64,000 bases of DNA from Phreatobacter sp. (GCF_027532945.1 NZ_JAPZTZ010000003.1:62001-126000); one strand, 5' to 3'. Positions 48,036-57,133 are shown, counted from the first letter of the stretch. Made by a program: numbers and translations. Notes: generated by a model from the letters alone, not told the origin.

Positions 48036-48647
48036 TCACATCTTCTCGATGACCACCGGGTCGTGCTCGGCGCCGAGCGCCTCCTGCGGCAGGCTCGCCA
48101 CCTGGCTCTGGATCGTCGGGATGATGTCGCGGACCTCGTCGACGATGGAATACTTCACCTGCAGCCCCGGGCGGATGAAGCCCTCCTCCTTCATGTGGTC
48201 GAGGAGGACACGTAAGGGGTCCCAGAAGCCGCCGATATTGGCGACCACCACGGGCTTGGCGTGGCGGCCGAGCTGCGCCCAGGTCAGCTGCTCCACCAGT
48301 TCCTCCAGCGTGCCGATGCCGCCAGGCAGCGCCACGAAGGCGTCGGCCTCGGTGAACATGCGCATCTTGCGGGTGTGCATGTCAGGCACCGTAACCACGT
48401 CGATGACGGCGTCGAGCGGCATTTCCTTGCGCTTCAGGAAGTCCGGGATGATGCCCAGCACCTTGCCGCCATGGTCGACCACCGACTTCGCCAGCGTACC
48501 CATGAGGCCGATGCCGCCGCCGCCATAGACGAGGCGGATATTCGCCTTGGCCATGGCGGCGCCGAGTTCGACCGCGGCCTTGCCATAGGCCTCGGCATGG
48601 CCGGAGCCGGAGCCGCAATAGACGCAGAGGGAACGGATGGTCGCCAT
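48036..48647 (-). CDS. LOG-family protein (cytokinin riboside 5'-monophosphate phosphoribohydrolase type)
   Basis: A 203-residue Rossmann-fold nucleotide hydrolase. It has the N-terminal SLCVYCGSGSG, GGGGIGLMG, and the catalytic signature PGGIGTLEELVEQLTWAQLG, preceded by the conserved Arg segment MHTRKMRMF. LOG enzymes release nucleobases from nucleoside monophosphates; in bacteria the physiological role is often purine metabolism. The ATG at 48647 (MATIRSLCVYCGS) gives the standard length; the frame to 48863 is not supported. It is divergent from the Atm1-like gene. Confidence 0.92.
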   Translation of the reverse strand: MATIRSLCVYCGSGSGHAEAYGKAAVELGAAMAKANIRLVYGGGGIGLMGTLAKSVVDHGGKVLGIIPDFLKRKEMPLDAVIDVVTVPDMHTRKMRMFTEADAFVALPGGIGTLEELVEQLTWAQLGRHAKPVVVANIGGFWDPLRVLLDHMKEEGFIRPGLQVKYSIVDEVRDIIPTIQSQVASLPQEALGAEHDPVVIEKM

Positions 48648-48844
48648 GCAAGGCCTCCGGAGGCAGGCAGCCGCGGGTTTCGCGGCGCGATTCAGGTCTT
48701 CCCCGACCATAGACGCAGGCGAGGCCGAGGTCAGCCATGCATCATGGGCTGCGATGAAGGGGTTCTCGGGGACGATTTCCTGATTATATCGCTTCCAGGA
48801 AACATGCCTTCTCCAGAAGGCGCCGCCCCAAGGACCCTGCCATC

Positions 48845-50806
48845 GTGTCTCCGCCCCATGCACCGGCCGCCTCCGGCGCCGGCAAGCCCGTCTCGGCCGA
48901 GAGCGGCGCCTTGATGCGCACGATCGTCAACCTGTGGCCCTTCATCTGGCCGCATGACCGCGCTGACCTGCAGCGCCGCGTCGGCTGGGCCATGGTTCTG
49001 CTGGTGGTGGCGAAGGTCGTCACCATGGTGGTGCCCTTCACCTTCAAATGGGCCACCGACGCGCTGGCGGCGCCACAGACCGCCTCGACGGCATGGTGGG
49101 CGGGTGTCCTTGCCGCCCCGCTCGCCCTTACCCTCGCCTATGGCCTGTCGCGCATTCTCATGGCGGTCGTCACGCAGATGCGCGACGGCCTCTTCGCCAA
49201 GGTGTCGATGCACGCGGTGCGGCGCCTCGCGCTGCTCACCTTCGAGCACATGCACAAGCTGTCGCTGCGCTTCCACCTGGAGCGCAAGACTGGCGGCCTG
49301 ACGCGTGTGCTGGAGCGCGGGCGCAACGCCATCGAGACCATCGTCAGGATGATCATCCTGCAGCTCATGCCGACGATCCTCGAACTGGCGATGATCGTCG
49401 GCGTCCTGTTGTGGATGTTCGACTGGCGCTATGTCGTGGTGATCCTCGTCACCGTCGCGGCCTATCTCGCCTTCACCTACTACGCCACGGAATGGCGCAT
49501 CGCCATCCGCCGCGACATGAATGACAGCGACACCAATGCCAACGTCAAGGCGATCGACTCGCTCCTGAATTTCGAGACGGTGAAGTATTTCTCCGCCGAG
49601 GAACGCGAGAAGGCCCGCTACGACGTCTCGATGGCGAAATACGAGAAGGCCTCGACCAAGGCGCTCACCTCGCTCGCCGTGCTGAATGCCGGCCAGGCCG
49701 CGATCTTCACCGCCGGCATGACGGTCGCCATGGTGCTCTGCGCCATCGACATCGCCAAGGGCCGCAACACGGTCGGCGACTTCGTCATGATCAATGCCAT
49801 GATGATCCAGCTCTACCAGCCGCTGAACTTCATGGGCATGGTCTATCGCGAGATCAAACAGGCGGTGACCGATATCGAGTCGATGTTCGCCATCCTCGGC
49901 CGCCCGCCGGAGATCGTCGACCGGCCCGCGGCACCGGACCTTGCCGTCGCCGGCGGCACGATCCGCTTCGAGGACGTGGTCTTCGCCTATGATCCGGCAC
50001 GGCCGATCCTCAAGGGCGTCTCCTTCGAGGTGCCGGCCGGCAAGACGGTGGCGATCGTCGGCCCGTCGGGCGCCGGCAAATCGACGATCTCGCGGCTTCT
50101 GTTCCGTTTCTACGACGTCGGGGCGGGGCGCATCACCATCGACGGGCAGGACATCCGCGCGGTCACGCAGACCTCGGTGCGCCGGGCCATCGGCATGGTC
50201 CCGCAGGACACGGTCCTGTTCAACGACACGATCCGCTACAACATCCGCTACGGCCGCTGGGATGCCCCCGACGCAGAGGTGGAAGAGGCCGCGCGGCTTG
50301 CGCAGATCCACGACTTCATCCTGCGCAACCCGCAGGGCTATGAGACCGAAGTCGGCGAGCGCGGCCTCAAGCTCTCCGGCGGCGAGAAGCAGCGCGTCGC
50401 CATCGCCCGCGCCATGCTGAAATCCCCGCCGATCCTCGTGCTGGACGAGGCGACCTCCGCCCTCGACAGCCATACCGAGCGCGAGATCCAGGAGGCGCTC
50501 GACCGCATCGCCCGCGACCGCACGGCCATCGTCATCGCCCATCGGCTCTCGACCATCGTCAATGCCGACGAGATCATCGTGCTTGAGGACGGCAGGGTGG
50601 CCGAGCGCGGCACGCATGGGGAATTGCTTGCCAAGGGCGGCCTCTATGCCGGATTGTGGAACCGTCAGCGCGAGGCGGCCGAGGCTGAGGAGAAGATCGC
50701 CGGTCTTGAGCGCGGTGTTCCGGCCCGTTCGCAGGAAGCCGCCGCCGTTTCGCCCGATGCGCATGTTGCCCTGATCCCGAAGCCGCCAAGCCAGGCGGCG
50801 GAGTAG
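48845..50806 (+). CDS. Atm1-type ABC exporter (heavy-metal/glutathione conjugate)
   Basis: A 653-residue half-transporter with an N-terminal six-helix domain and a C-terminal ATPase. It closely follows bacterial Atm1/ABCB7: LERGRNAIETIVRMI, DSLLNFETVKYFSAEEREKA and TVGDFVMINAMMIQLYQPLN, then FMGMVYREIKQAVTD. The ATPase has GPSGAGKS, LSGGEKQRVAIARA and LVLDEATSALD. Such proteins export glutathione persulfide or metal-glutathione complexes and link to Fe-S and metal homeostasis. The start is a GTG at 48845. A membrane protein gene follows after eight bases. Confidence 0.92.
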   Translation: MSPPHAPAASGAGKPVSAESGALMRTIVNLWPFIWPHDRADLQRRVGWAMVLLVVAKVVTMVVPFTFKWATDALAAPQTASTAWWAGVLAAPLALTLAYGLSRILMAVVTQMRDGLFAKVSMHAVRRLALLTFEHMHKLSLRFHLERKTGGLTRVLERGRNAIETIVRMIILQLMPTILELAMIVGVLLWMFDWRYVVVILVTVAAYLAFTYYATEWRIAIRRDMNDSDTNANVKAIDSLLNFETVKYFSAEEREKARYDVSMAKYEKASTKALTSLAVLNAGQAAIFTAGMTVAMVLCAIDIAKGRNTVGDFVMINAMMIQLYQPLNFMGMVYREIKQAVTDIESMFAILGRPPEIVDRPAAPDLAVAGGTIRFEDVVFAYDPARPILKGVSFEVPAGKTVAIVGPSGAGKSTISRLLFRFYDVGAGRITIDGQDIRAVTQTSVRRAIGMVPQDTVLFNDTIRYNIRYGRWDAPDAEVEEAARLAQIHDFILRNPQGYETEVGERGLKLSGGEKQRVAIARAMLKSPPILVLDEATSALDSHTEREIQEALDRIARDRTAIVIAHRLSTIVNADEIIVLEDGRVAERGTHGELLAKGGLYAGLWNRQREAAEAEEKIAGLERGVPARSQEAAAVSPDAHVALIPKPPSQAAE

Positions 50807-50814
50807 CCGACCCG

Positions 50815-51549
50815 ATGGTCGAGACCCGAGAGCGCCCGCTGTCCCTGTCCTATCGCCGGCCCTCGGACCGCAGCGAGCGGCGGGTGCTGCAGGAGGTCCT
50901 GGATGACCTGCATCTCGACCCGCAATCGGACCTCGCGGAGGTCGGCTCGGGCTTCGGGCTTGGCCTCATCTCGCTGCTCTTCATCGGCCCGGTGGCGCTG
51001 CTTGTCGCCTGGCTGCTGCAGTTCGCCACCGGCGTCACCTTCGGGTCCGATCAGGCCTGGCTTGCCGCCGCCGCCCTCTGGCTCGCCGGCTGGAGCGGCA
51101 TGAGCGCGGTGAAGGTGATGGCCCGGCGCGGGCGGGCTTCGGCGCTCCGGCGGGCGATCACGGCCGACATTGCCGAGGGCGATGTTCAGGAGGAAAGCTG
51201 GCGCTTCGTCGAGGCCATCGGCTTCCAGGAAGCGGAGAAGATGCCCCTTCTTTATATCGTCCAGGCCGACAACGGCCGGATCGTCGCCTTCGAGGAGACC
51301 CGCCTCACCGGCCGCGAGCGCCAGCCGGGCGAGGGCTTCACCTCCGCGGCCCCGGCGGACGCGGTGCTGGTGCGGGGCATCCGCTCGGGCGTCCTCATCA
51401 GCGAGAACTATTCGGGCCCGACCCTGCCGCTGGTGGACGTCCAGCCGCTCGCCCTTCCCCGCGAGGAGCGGCCGCTGCACGGCTCCGTGGTGGATCGCCC
51501 CTGGGCCTCGATGGGGCCCTGGCTATCGGGCCGCTCGACGGTGGCCTGA
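50815..51549 (+). CDS. Membrane protein of unknown function downstream of the Atm1-type gene
   Basis: A 244-residue protein with two adjacent membrane helices (about 45-72 and 80-100: GLGLISLLFIGPVALLVAWL and WLAAAALWLAGWSGMSAVKV). They are flanked by a charged N-terminus and a cytosolic C-terminal half. The C-terminal part contains EMPLLYIVQ-like KMPLLYIVQADNGRIVAFEE and PRWASMGP-like RPWASMGPWL, but no domain I recognise. It starts eight bases after the exporter stop, so it is cotranscribed and might assist or regulate it. Confidence 0.72.
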   Translation: MVETRERPLSLSYRRPSDRSERRVLQEVLDDLHLDPQSDLAEVGSGFGLGLISLLFIGPVALLVAWLLQFATGVTFGSDQAWLAAAALWLAGWSGMSAVKVMARRGRASALRRAITADIAEGDVQEESWRFVEAIGFQEAEKMPLLYIVQADNGRIVAFEETRLTGRERQPGEGFTSAAPADAVLVRGIRSGVLISENYSGPTLPLVDVQPLALPREERPLHGSVVDRPWASMGPWLSGRSTVA

Positions 51550-51563
51550 GGCCTGCCGGCTCA

Positions 51564-51767
51564 CTACCCCTCCGCCATCGTCCGTCGCGCCAGGGCCACC
51601 GCCTCTGCCAGAACGGACGCATCGCCAAGGTGGTTCGCGAGGATCAGCACCAGGCGCGCGTTGAGGTCGGCGCTCTCGATCTCGTTCAGGGGGCGATGGG
51701 CCTCGGTGAGGATGCGCAGCGCGGCGTCGGGATCGGCGAAGCGATTGTCGGTGACGAGGCCGCTCAT
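51564..51767 (-). CDS. DUF2783 protein
   Basis: A 67-residue, mostly helical protein: SGLVTDNRFADPDAALRILT, then EAHRPLNEIESADLNARLVL and ILANHLGDASVLAEAVALAR. The 'DPD..l..L..AH..L...ES..LNARLvLiLANHIGD..vL.EAl..A' pattern is DUF2783. These genes usually sit next to FAD-dependent aromatic monooxygenase genes, as here, suggesting an accessory role. The ATG at 51767 has GAGGAG upstream. The frame continues to 51905 through a 24-bp-period repeat that would add an unusual Ser/Glu-rich tail; I do not include it. Confidence 0.82.
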   Translation of the reverse strand: MSGLVTDNRFADPDAALRILTEAHRPLNEIESADLNARLVLILANHLGDASVLAEAVALARRTMAEG

Positions 51768-51798
51768 CGGCTGCTCCTCATGTGACGCGTGAGGCCGC

Positions 51799-51892
51799 TC
51801 TTCACACCCTGATTCAACGGGCAGCTCACAGGCCGATTCAAGGCGCCACTGAGAGGATGATTCAAGGTCTTCACACGATGATTCCGATTCAA
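51799..51892. repeat. Degenerate 24-bp-period tandem repeat
   Basis: GATTCAA occurs at 51811, 51835, 51859 and 51886 (spacing 24, 24, 27). The units share more than the heptamer: TCTTCACAC precedes two of them (51799 and 51868), and GCTCACAGG and ACTGAGAGG occupy the same place in the others. About four units lie between the monooxygenase stop and the DUF2783 start. A clean array of this kind does not occur elsewhere in the window. Confidence 0.7.
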
Positions 51893-51914
51893 TCGGGTGG
51901 GCCAAGTCATTGAC

Positions 51915-53516
51915 CTAGAGTCCTTTTGCACGTCGGATCGCATCTGCGATCTTGGCCTTGTCAGCCCGCCGCCAGCGGGCGGTCAGATGCCCGTCAGGGC
52001 GCAGCAGCAACCCGTTTCCCTCCCCGGCATCGAAGCGCGCGGCGAAGAGCCCCGCCTCGTCGAGGGCGTCCCGGCCGATGACAATGTGCTCGCAACCGGC
52101 CGGCGCGACGCCCGCCTCGCCCATGGTCAGCAGGGTGAAGCGGCCGGAGGCGAGTGCGGTCAGATAGGTCGGTCCATGGCCCGGCCGGTGGAGCGGCAGG
52201 TCCGGCACCGGGGCGCCGAGCCGGGCACTGCCGGCCCAGCCATCCTCGTCCGGCGTGGTCAGCGGCGTGTCATAGGTGGTGGGCACCGACAGACGCCCGG
52301 AATTGACGAGGCGGCGGGCGAAGGGCGCCTCCACCGCAAGGGCGAGGACCGCGTCGCGCAGGCGCCGCTCCCCGGCCGAGGGCGGCGCGATGAAGTCCGT
52401 GGCGCGGGTGGAGTTGAGGATGTTCTCGTCCGCCGCCGCACCGCGCTCAAGGTCGTAGGTTGCGATGAGCCCGGGACCGGCCTCGTCGGCGAGAGCCAGC
52501 GCCAGCTTCCAGGCGAGGTTCTCCGCATCCTGGATTCCGGAATTGGCGCCGCGCGCACCGAAGGGCGAGACCTGGTGGGCGGCATCGCCCGCGAAGATGA
52601 CTCGCTCATGGACGAAGCGGGCGAGCCGCCGACACTGGAACGTGTAGACCGACACCCATTCGAGGCTGAAGGCGTCGTGGCCCAGCATCCGGCGGATGCG
52701 CGGCACAACATTCTCCGGCCGCTTCTCGACCTCGGCATCGGCGTCGCGCCCGAGTTGCAGGTCGATGCGCCAGACGTCGTCGGGCTGCTTGTGCAGCAGG
52801 GCCGATTGCCCACCATGGAAAGGCGGCTGGAACCAGAACCAGCGCTCGGTCGGAAAGTCCGCCGTCATCTTCACGTCGGCGATGAGGAAGCGGTCGTCGA
52901 AGACCTCGCCGGCGAAGTCGAGGCCGAGCATGGACCGCGTCGGCGAGCGCGAGCCGTCGCAGGCGACGAGCCAGTCAGCCTCCAGCCGATAGGGACCGTC
53001 CGGCGTTTCCACGGTCAGCCGCACATGGCCGGCACCAGGCTCCACCGCAGCGAGGCGGTTCGACCAGCGCAGGTCGATCAGGTCTGGGAAGTCGGCGGCG
53101 CGGGTGGCGAGCGCCGCCTCCACGTAGAATTGCTGGATGTTGATGAAGGCCGGCCGGCGGTGCCCTGCCTCGGGCAGAAGGTCGAAGTCGTAGAGCTCGC
53201 GTTCGCCGCGGAAGACGCGTCCGCGCTGCCAGGTAATGCCCTTGTCGACCAGCGGCTGACCGACGCCGAGGCGATCGAAGATTTCCAGCGTGCGCTTGGC
53301 GAAGCAGATGGCCCGGCTGCCCTCGCCGATCCGGTCGGAATCATCCAGCACGACCGAGGCCACACCGCGCGTCGCAAGGTCGATGGCAAGCGACAGACCG
53401 ACCGGGCCTGCGCCGACAATCACCACGGCATGGCGAACGGGCGTCGCCGCGTCCTGGTCGGGATGGCGCCGGTAGGCAAAGCGCAGCGGCAGGTCTTCGA
53501 GCCTCGCCGACATCAT
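51915..53516 (-). CDS. FAD-dependent aromatic monooxygenase (MhpA-like)
   Basis: A 533-residue flavoprotein hydroxylase of the PHBH/MhpA class. It has the Rossmann motif VVIVGAGPVGLSLAIDLATR, the DG motif WLVACDGSRSPTRSMLGL, the GD motif VIFAGDAAHQVSPFGARGAN, then SGIQDAENLAWKLALAL, and a thioredoxin-like C-terminal domain (GHLTARWRRAD). It should hydroxylate a phenolic or related ring with NAD(P)H and O2. The substrate cannot be deduced. GGGAGGGG precedes the ATG pair at 53516/53513. A DUF2783 gene follows, its usual partner. Confidence 0.9.
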   Translation of the reverse strand: MMSARLEDLPLRFAYRRHPDQDAATPVRHAVVIVGAGPVGLSLAIDLATRGVASVVLDDSDRIGEGSRAICFAKRTLEIFDRLGVGQPLVDKGITWQRGRVFRGERELYDFDLLPEAGHRRPAFINIQQFYVEAALATRAADFPDLIDLRWSNRLAAVEPGAGHVRLTVETPDGPYRLEADWLVACDGSRSPTRSMLGLDFAGEVFDDRFLIADVKMTADFPTERWFWFQPPFHGGQSALLHKQPDDVWRIDLQLGRDADAEVEKRPENVVPRIRRMLGHDAFSLEWVSVYTFQCRRLARFVHERVIFAGDAAHQVSPFGARGANSGIQDAENLAWKLALALADEAGPGLIATYDLERGAAADENILNSTRATDFIAPPSAGERRLRDAVLALAVEAPFARRLVNSGRLSVPTTYDTPLTTPDEDGWAGSARLGAPVPDLPLHRPGHGPTYLTALASGRFTLLTMGEAGVAPAGCEHIVIGRDALDEAGLFAARFDAGEGNGLLLRPDGHLTARWRRADKAKIADAIRRAKGL

Positions 53517-53592
53517 GCCCCTCCCGATGGTTTCTTCTGCAACCGTTTCCCGGCAGTGTGGCGCAGGCGGGTGCGGCCCGTCCACTCCGCCG

Positions 53593-53907
53593 TCACGCGG
53601 CGGCGCGGACCACAGCGCCGGCGGTCTTGAAGAAGGCGCTCGCGGCGCGGAGGGCCGAGACGAGAACGATAACGGCGATGGCACATTCGAGGATGCGGCC
53701 CCGGCGCCACAGATGGGCATAGAAGGCGAGCGAGATGAACGGCCAGCGGGCGAGGTAGGGGGCAAGGCCCGGTCGCCAGGGCTGGGTCAGGACCAGGCGC
53801 TGCGGCATGGCGAGATCATCTGCGACCCAGCGCGGCCAGAAGGACAGGACCCAGCCGAAGGCGGCGACGAGCGCGAGCCAGACGAGGCCGTGGAGGAGGA
53901 TATCCAT
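53593..53907 (-). CDS. Small membrane protein, unknown function
   Basis: A 104-residue protein with an N-terminal helix (LLHGLVWLALVAAFGWVLSF) and a C-terminal helix (ILECAIAVIVLVSALRAASA). Between them is an amphipathic stretch with many Trp/Arg/Pro. No domain is recognised. It is on the same strand as, and 23 bases downstream of, the DUF2865 gene, and upstream of the monooxygenase. The coding assignment rests on plausible helices and codon use. Confidence 0.6.
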   Translation of the reverse strand: MDILLHGLVWLALVAAFGWVLSFWPRWVADDLAMPQRLVLTQPWRPGLAPYLARWPFISLAFYAHLWRRGRILECAIAVIVLVSALRAASAFFKTAGAVVRAAA

Positions 53908-53930
53908 GGGGGCGGGCTCCGGGGGGCGGG

Positions 53931-55319
53931 TCAGCCGCCGTTGGGCGCGGGGGCGGCGTCGGCGCGCGGCGCATAGACCGGCCCGATGACGCGAACGGGG
54001 CGGCGTTCCTCCGGCGCAGGCTCGGGCGCGGGAGCGGCGGCCGGTAAGGCCGGGTCGGAAATGACCGGACCCGGGGTCGTGGCGCCCCGGATGACGGGCG
54101 GCTCGGAATCCACCGGCTGGCGGATGGTGCCGTCGAGGCCGATGGTCGGGCGCGGCGCGCCGTCACGGCCGCGGCTACGGTCGATGCGGGCCTGGCGCTC
54201 GGCCTCGCGACGGGCGCGCTCGCTGGCGGCAGCCTCCTCGCGCGCGGCGGAGCGCTGCTCGGCCGGCATGGAGAGGATGCGGGCCTGTTCCGGCGAGACG
54301 ACCTGATCGCCGGTGCGGAGCGTCGGATCGGGGCGGTTGGTGAAGGCCTCGGCCCAGGAGCCGTTGCGCGGGCGGCAGGTGCAGGCGGCGTCGAAGCGCT
54401 GGCGGAAGCGCAGGGCGTTGGGCAGCGCCGTATAGGGCTCGCCGTCCACCGAAACCGCGTTCTCGATCTGGTCGTCGCGCATCCGGTACAGCGCCGTCTC
54501 GGCGCCGGGGCACTGCATCTGGCACATCTCCTCCTGGCCGAGGCTCATGCCGGGGCGGGGCGAGGAGGTCATGGGGAAGAAGGCGCCGTCGCAGAGGCGC
54601 ACGCAGACGGCGCGGTGGCCGACATTGCGCGGGCGGTCGTCGCCGTCGCCGGGGCGGAGTTGGTCTTCGGGAATGGCGGCGACATCGCCATAGGACGGGG
54701 GCGGGCGCGGATCGCTGCGGCCAAACAGATGCTCGATGAAGTTACCGAAGCCCGGCCGCTGGGGCTCGGCGCCCTCGCGATAGGCGGCCTGAGGGCGCCC
54801 CTCGGTGCGGTAGTCGCGATAGACCTCGCGGCCCGGCGCAGCGCCCAAACCGAAGAGCCCGGGACGCTGGGGCGCTGCCGCCTCGCGGGTACCGCCGCCG
54901 CGACAGCCATTGGCGTCAAAGGCGGCGAGGAGCTGCGCGCGTTGCTGGGCGCGCTGCGCCGTTTCCATGCCCCCTCCCCCCGCCTGCGCCTCCAACTGGG
55001 CGAGGTTCGCCTGCATCTGCCGGCGCCGGGCATCGAGCGCGGAGCACTGGGCGCTTGCAAAGAAGCCGCCGCAGCCGGCCGCCTGGTAGGTGCGGGTGGC
55101 GTTGGCGAGCTCGGCGCGCTGGCGCTGGGCCGCAACGGCATAGCGGCGGGCCGTGGCCCCGCCCGATGGCGAGGCGTCGAGTTGGGCGATGCGCGAGCGG
55201 ATCTGGAGGCAGACCGACGATTGCGCCTCGGCCGGCTTCGACGGGACGAGCACCACCGCGGCCGCAATCGCGGCGAGCAGCATGGCCGCCGTGGCCTTCC
55301 GCGTCGTCCTCGCCTGCAC
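53931..55319 (-). CDS. DUF2865 secreted/envelope protein
   Basis: A 462-residue protein with a signal peptide or N-terminal anchor (KATAAMLLAAIAAAVVLVPS, then KPAEAQSS). The DUF2865 core (about 225-330) has RAVCVRLCDGAFFPMTSSPR, QEEMCQMQCPGAETALYRMR and AACTCRPRNGSWAEAF. It is Cys-rich and likely disulfide-bonded. The N-terminal part is a helical segment with repeated Arg/Gln/Ala, and the C-terminal 100 residues are disordered and Pro/Arg/Glu-rich. This family is largely limited to Hyphomicrobiales; function is unknown. Confidence 0.88.
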   Translation of the reverse strand: MQARTTRKATAAMLLAAIAAAVVLVPSKPAEAQSSVCLQIRSRIAQLDASPSGGATARRYAVAAQRQRAELANATRTYQAAGCGGFFASAQCSALDARRRQMQANLAQLEAQAGGGGMETAQRAQQRAQLLAAFDANGCRGGGTREAAAPQRPGLFGLGAAPGREVYRDYRTEGRPQAAYREGAEPQRPGFGNFIEHLFGRSDPRPPPSYGDVAAIPEDQLRPGDGDDRPRNVGHRAVCVRLCDGAFFPMTSSPRPGMSLGQEEMCQMQCPGAETALYRMRDDQIENAVSVDGEPYTALPNALRFRQRFDAACTCRPRNGSWAEAFTNRPDPTLRTGDQVVSPEQARILSMPAEQRSAAREEAAASERARREAERQARIDRSRGRDGAPRPTIGLDGTIRQPVDSEPPVIRGATTPGPVISDPALPAAAPAPEPAPEERRPVRVIGPVYAPRADAAPAPNGG

Positions 55320-55501
55320 GCATCCCCCTTGCAGTCTGGCGCCGCCCTTCGAGGGGCGGTCGCGATGAAGCGCACAAAACTATTGCGAATTCGTGGTCGA
55401 GACCAGAACGACGCAGCAGCAGGCCAGTTCCCCCGGCAAGCGCAATTGCCTGCGGCCCTGCCTTGCCGCCAAATGGGCCGGCTCGATCAGGGACCGGCGC
55501 C

Positions 55502-56833
55502 ATGACCCACGTCTTCCACCGCAGCCTCGCCCATGATTATCCGGTGGCGGTATCGGGTCGCGGCGTCACGATCCGCGACAGCGCAGGCCGCGACTATATC
55601 GATGCCTCGGGCGGCGCCGCGGTCTCCTGCCTCGGCCATTCACACCCTGACGTGCTGGCGGCCATGCATGCCCAGCTCGACAGCCTCGCCTATGCCCATA
55701 CCAGCTTCTTCACCACGGCCGTGGCGGAGGAACTGGCGCAGAGGCTGGTCGCGGACGCGCCGGCCGGCATCAGCCACGTCTATTTCCTCTCCGGCGGCTC
55801 CGAGGCCATCGAGACGGCGTTGAAGATGGCGCGGCAATATTTCGTCGAGATCGGCCAGCCGCAGCGCCGGCACATCATCGGCCGGCGGCAGAGCTACCAC
55901 GGCAACACGCTCGGCGCGCTCGCGGTCGGCCACAATGCCGCAAGACGGATCCAGTATGCGCCGCTGCTGATCGAGGCCGCACATGTCTCGCCGGCCTATG
56001 ACTATCGTGGCCGGGCGCCCGGCGAGACGCCTGAGGCCTATGGTCTCCGGCTCGCCGCCGAACTCGAGGACACGATCCAGCGGCTCGGGCCGGACAGCGT
56101 CATCGCCTTCATCGCCGAGACCGTCGGCGGTGCCACCTGCGGCGCCATCACCGCCCCGCCCGGCTATTTCCGCGCCGTCCGCGAGGTCTGCGACCGGCAC
56201 GGCGTGCTCCTCATCCTCGATGAGGTCATGTGCGGCATGGGGCGGACCGGAACGCTGCATGCCTGCGAGCAGGAAGGCGTCGCGCCCGACCTGATGACCA
56301 TCGCCAAGGGGCTGGGCGGCGGCTTTGCCCCGATCGGCGCCGTGATGGTGGCAGACAGGGTGTTCCAGGCCTTCGACCGCGGCTCGAAGCTGTTCCAGCA
56401 CGGCCATACCTATCTTGGCCATCCGCTGGCCTGCGCGGCGGGTCTCGCGGTGCAGACGGTCATCAAGCGCGATGATCTCCTCGCCAATGTCCGTGCCCAG
56501 GGCGCCCATCTCGCCCGCCGCCTCGGCGAAGCCTTCGGCAATCACCACCATGTCGGTGACATCCGCGGGCGCGGCCTGTTCCAGGCCATCGAGATCGTCG
56601 CGGACCGCGGAACGAAGGAGCCTTTCGATCCGGCCCTGAAGTTGCATGCGCGGATCAAGGCGGAAGCCATGGCCCGCGGGCTCATGGTCTATCCGTCTGG
56701 TGGCACGGCGGACGGAACGCGGGGGGACCACGTGCTGATCGCGCCACCCTTCATCGTCGATGCCGGCACCATCGACGCCATCGTCGAACGGCTCGCAGAG
56801 GCCGTCGATGCGAGCCTGACGCGGCCGGGCTGA
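55502..56833 (+). CDS. Class III (omega-type) aminotransferase
   Basis: A 443-residue PLP-dependent aminotransferase. Motifs include YIDASGGAAVSCLGHSHPDV, YFLSGGSEAIETALKMARQY, RRQSYHGNTLGALAVG, LILDEVMCGMGRTG (PLP-pyridine Asp) and the lysine segment TIAKGLGGGFAPIGAVM. The C-terminal domain has IRGRGLFQAIEIVADR. The substrate (omega-amino acid, diamine or similar) cannot be read from sequence. The ATG at 55502 gives MTHVFHRSLAHDYPVAVS; the long frame from 55055 overlaps the divergent DUF2865 gene and is discarded. Confidence 0.92.
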   Translation: MTHVFHRSLAHDYPVAVSGRGVTIRDSAGRDYIDASGGAAVSCLGHSHPDVLAAMHAQLDSLAYAHTSFFTTAVAEELAQRLVADAPAGISHVYFLSGGSEAIETALKMARQYFVEIGQPQRRHIIGRRQSYHGNTLGALAVGHNAARRIQYAPLLIEAAHVSPAYDYRGRAPGETPEAYGLRLAAELEDTIQRLGPDSVIAFIAETVGGATCGAITAPPGYFRAVREVCDRHGVLLILDEVMCGMGRTGTLHACEQEGVAPDLMTIAKGLGGGFAPIGAVMVADRVFQAFDRGSKLFQHGHTYLGHPLACAAGLAVQTVIKRDDLLANVRAQGAHLARRLGEAFGNHHHVGDIRGRGLFQAIEIVADRGTKEPFDPALKLHARIKAEAMARGLMVYPSGGTADGTRGDHVLIAPPFIVDAGTIDAIVERLAEAVDASLTRPG

Positions 56834-56845
56834 CGTCCAGGAGAG

Positions 56846-56965
56846 ACGGACAAGAAGATCACCACGCTCGCAGCCCTCGGGGGGCCCGCGTTCCTCGGCC
56901 TTGCCCGCGGCACCAACGCCCTGTGGAGCAAGGGCGGGCTGCGATATCCTTATCCCATCCGCTGA
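56846..56965 (+). pseudogene. Start-less mini-frame after the aminotransferase gene
   Basis: A 39-codon open stretch reads TDKKITTLAALGGPAFLGLA, then RGTNALWSKGGLRYPYPIR, before a TGA at 56963. It looks like a natural short protein with a hydrophobic segment. An AGGAG lies directly upstream, but there is no ATG, GTG or TTG in frame; ACG stands at the expected start. It may be a decayed small gene or chance. Confidence 0.25.
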
Positions 56966-57058
56966 TGCGGCGGGGCGCCGCGTGACGGCGTCGCCGACAT
57001 TCTTGACACCGGTCGGGGGGAGCCGCTAGGAACGCGGCTCTTCGCCACTCGATGGCGC

Positions 57059-57133
57059 GGGCGCGTAGCTCAGCGGGAGAGCACTCCCTTCACACGGGAG
57101 GGGTCACAGGTTCAATCCCTGTCGCGCCCACCA
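57059..57133 (+). tRNA. tRNA-Val (anticodon CAC)
   Basis: A complete cloverleaf. The acceptor stem is GGGCGCG (57059-57065) with CGCGCCC (57123-57129), and the D-arm is GCTC..GAGC. The anticodon stem CTCCC/GGGAG encloses TTCACAC (anticodon CAC, valine). The T-arm is ACAGG-TTCAATC-CCTGT. Discriminator A and an encoded CCA end the gene at 57133. No integrase gene or repeated 3' end is visible nearby. Confidence 0.97.

Noticed and set aside
51768-51905. N-terminal extension of the DUF2783 gene through the repeat
   Set aside because: A good ribosome-binding site and the family start point to 51767. The extension is low-complexity. It is kept only as a finding.
57059-57133. tRNA-Val as an integration site for a mobile element
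   Set aside because: There is no integrase, no direct repeat of the tRNA 3' end in view, and the following genes look like core genome.
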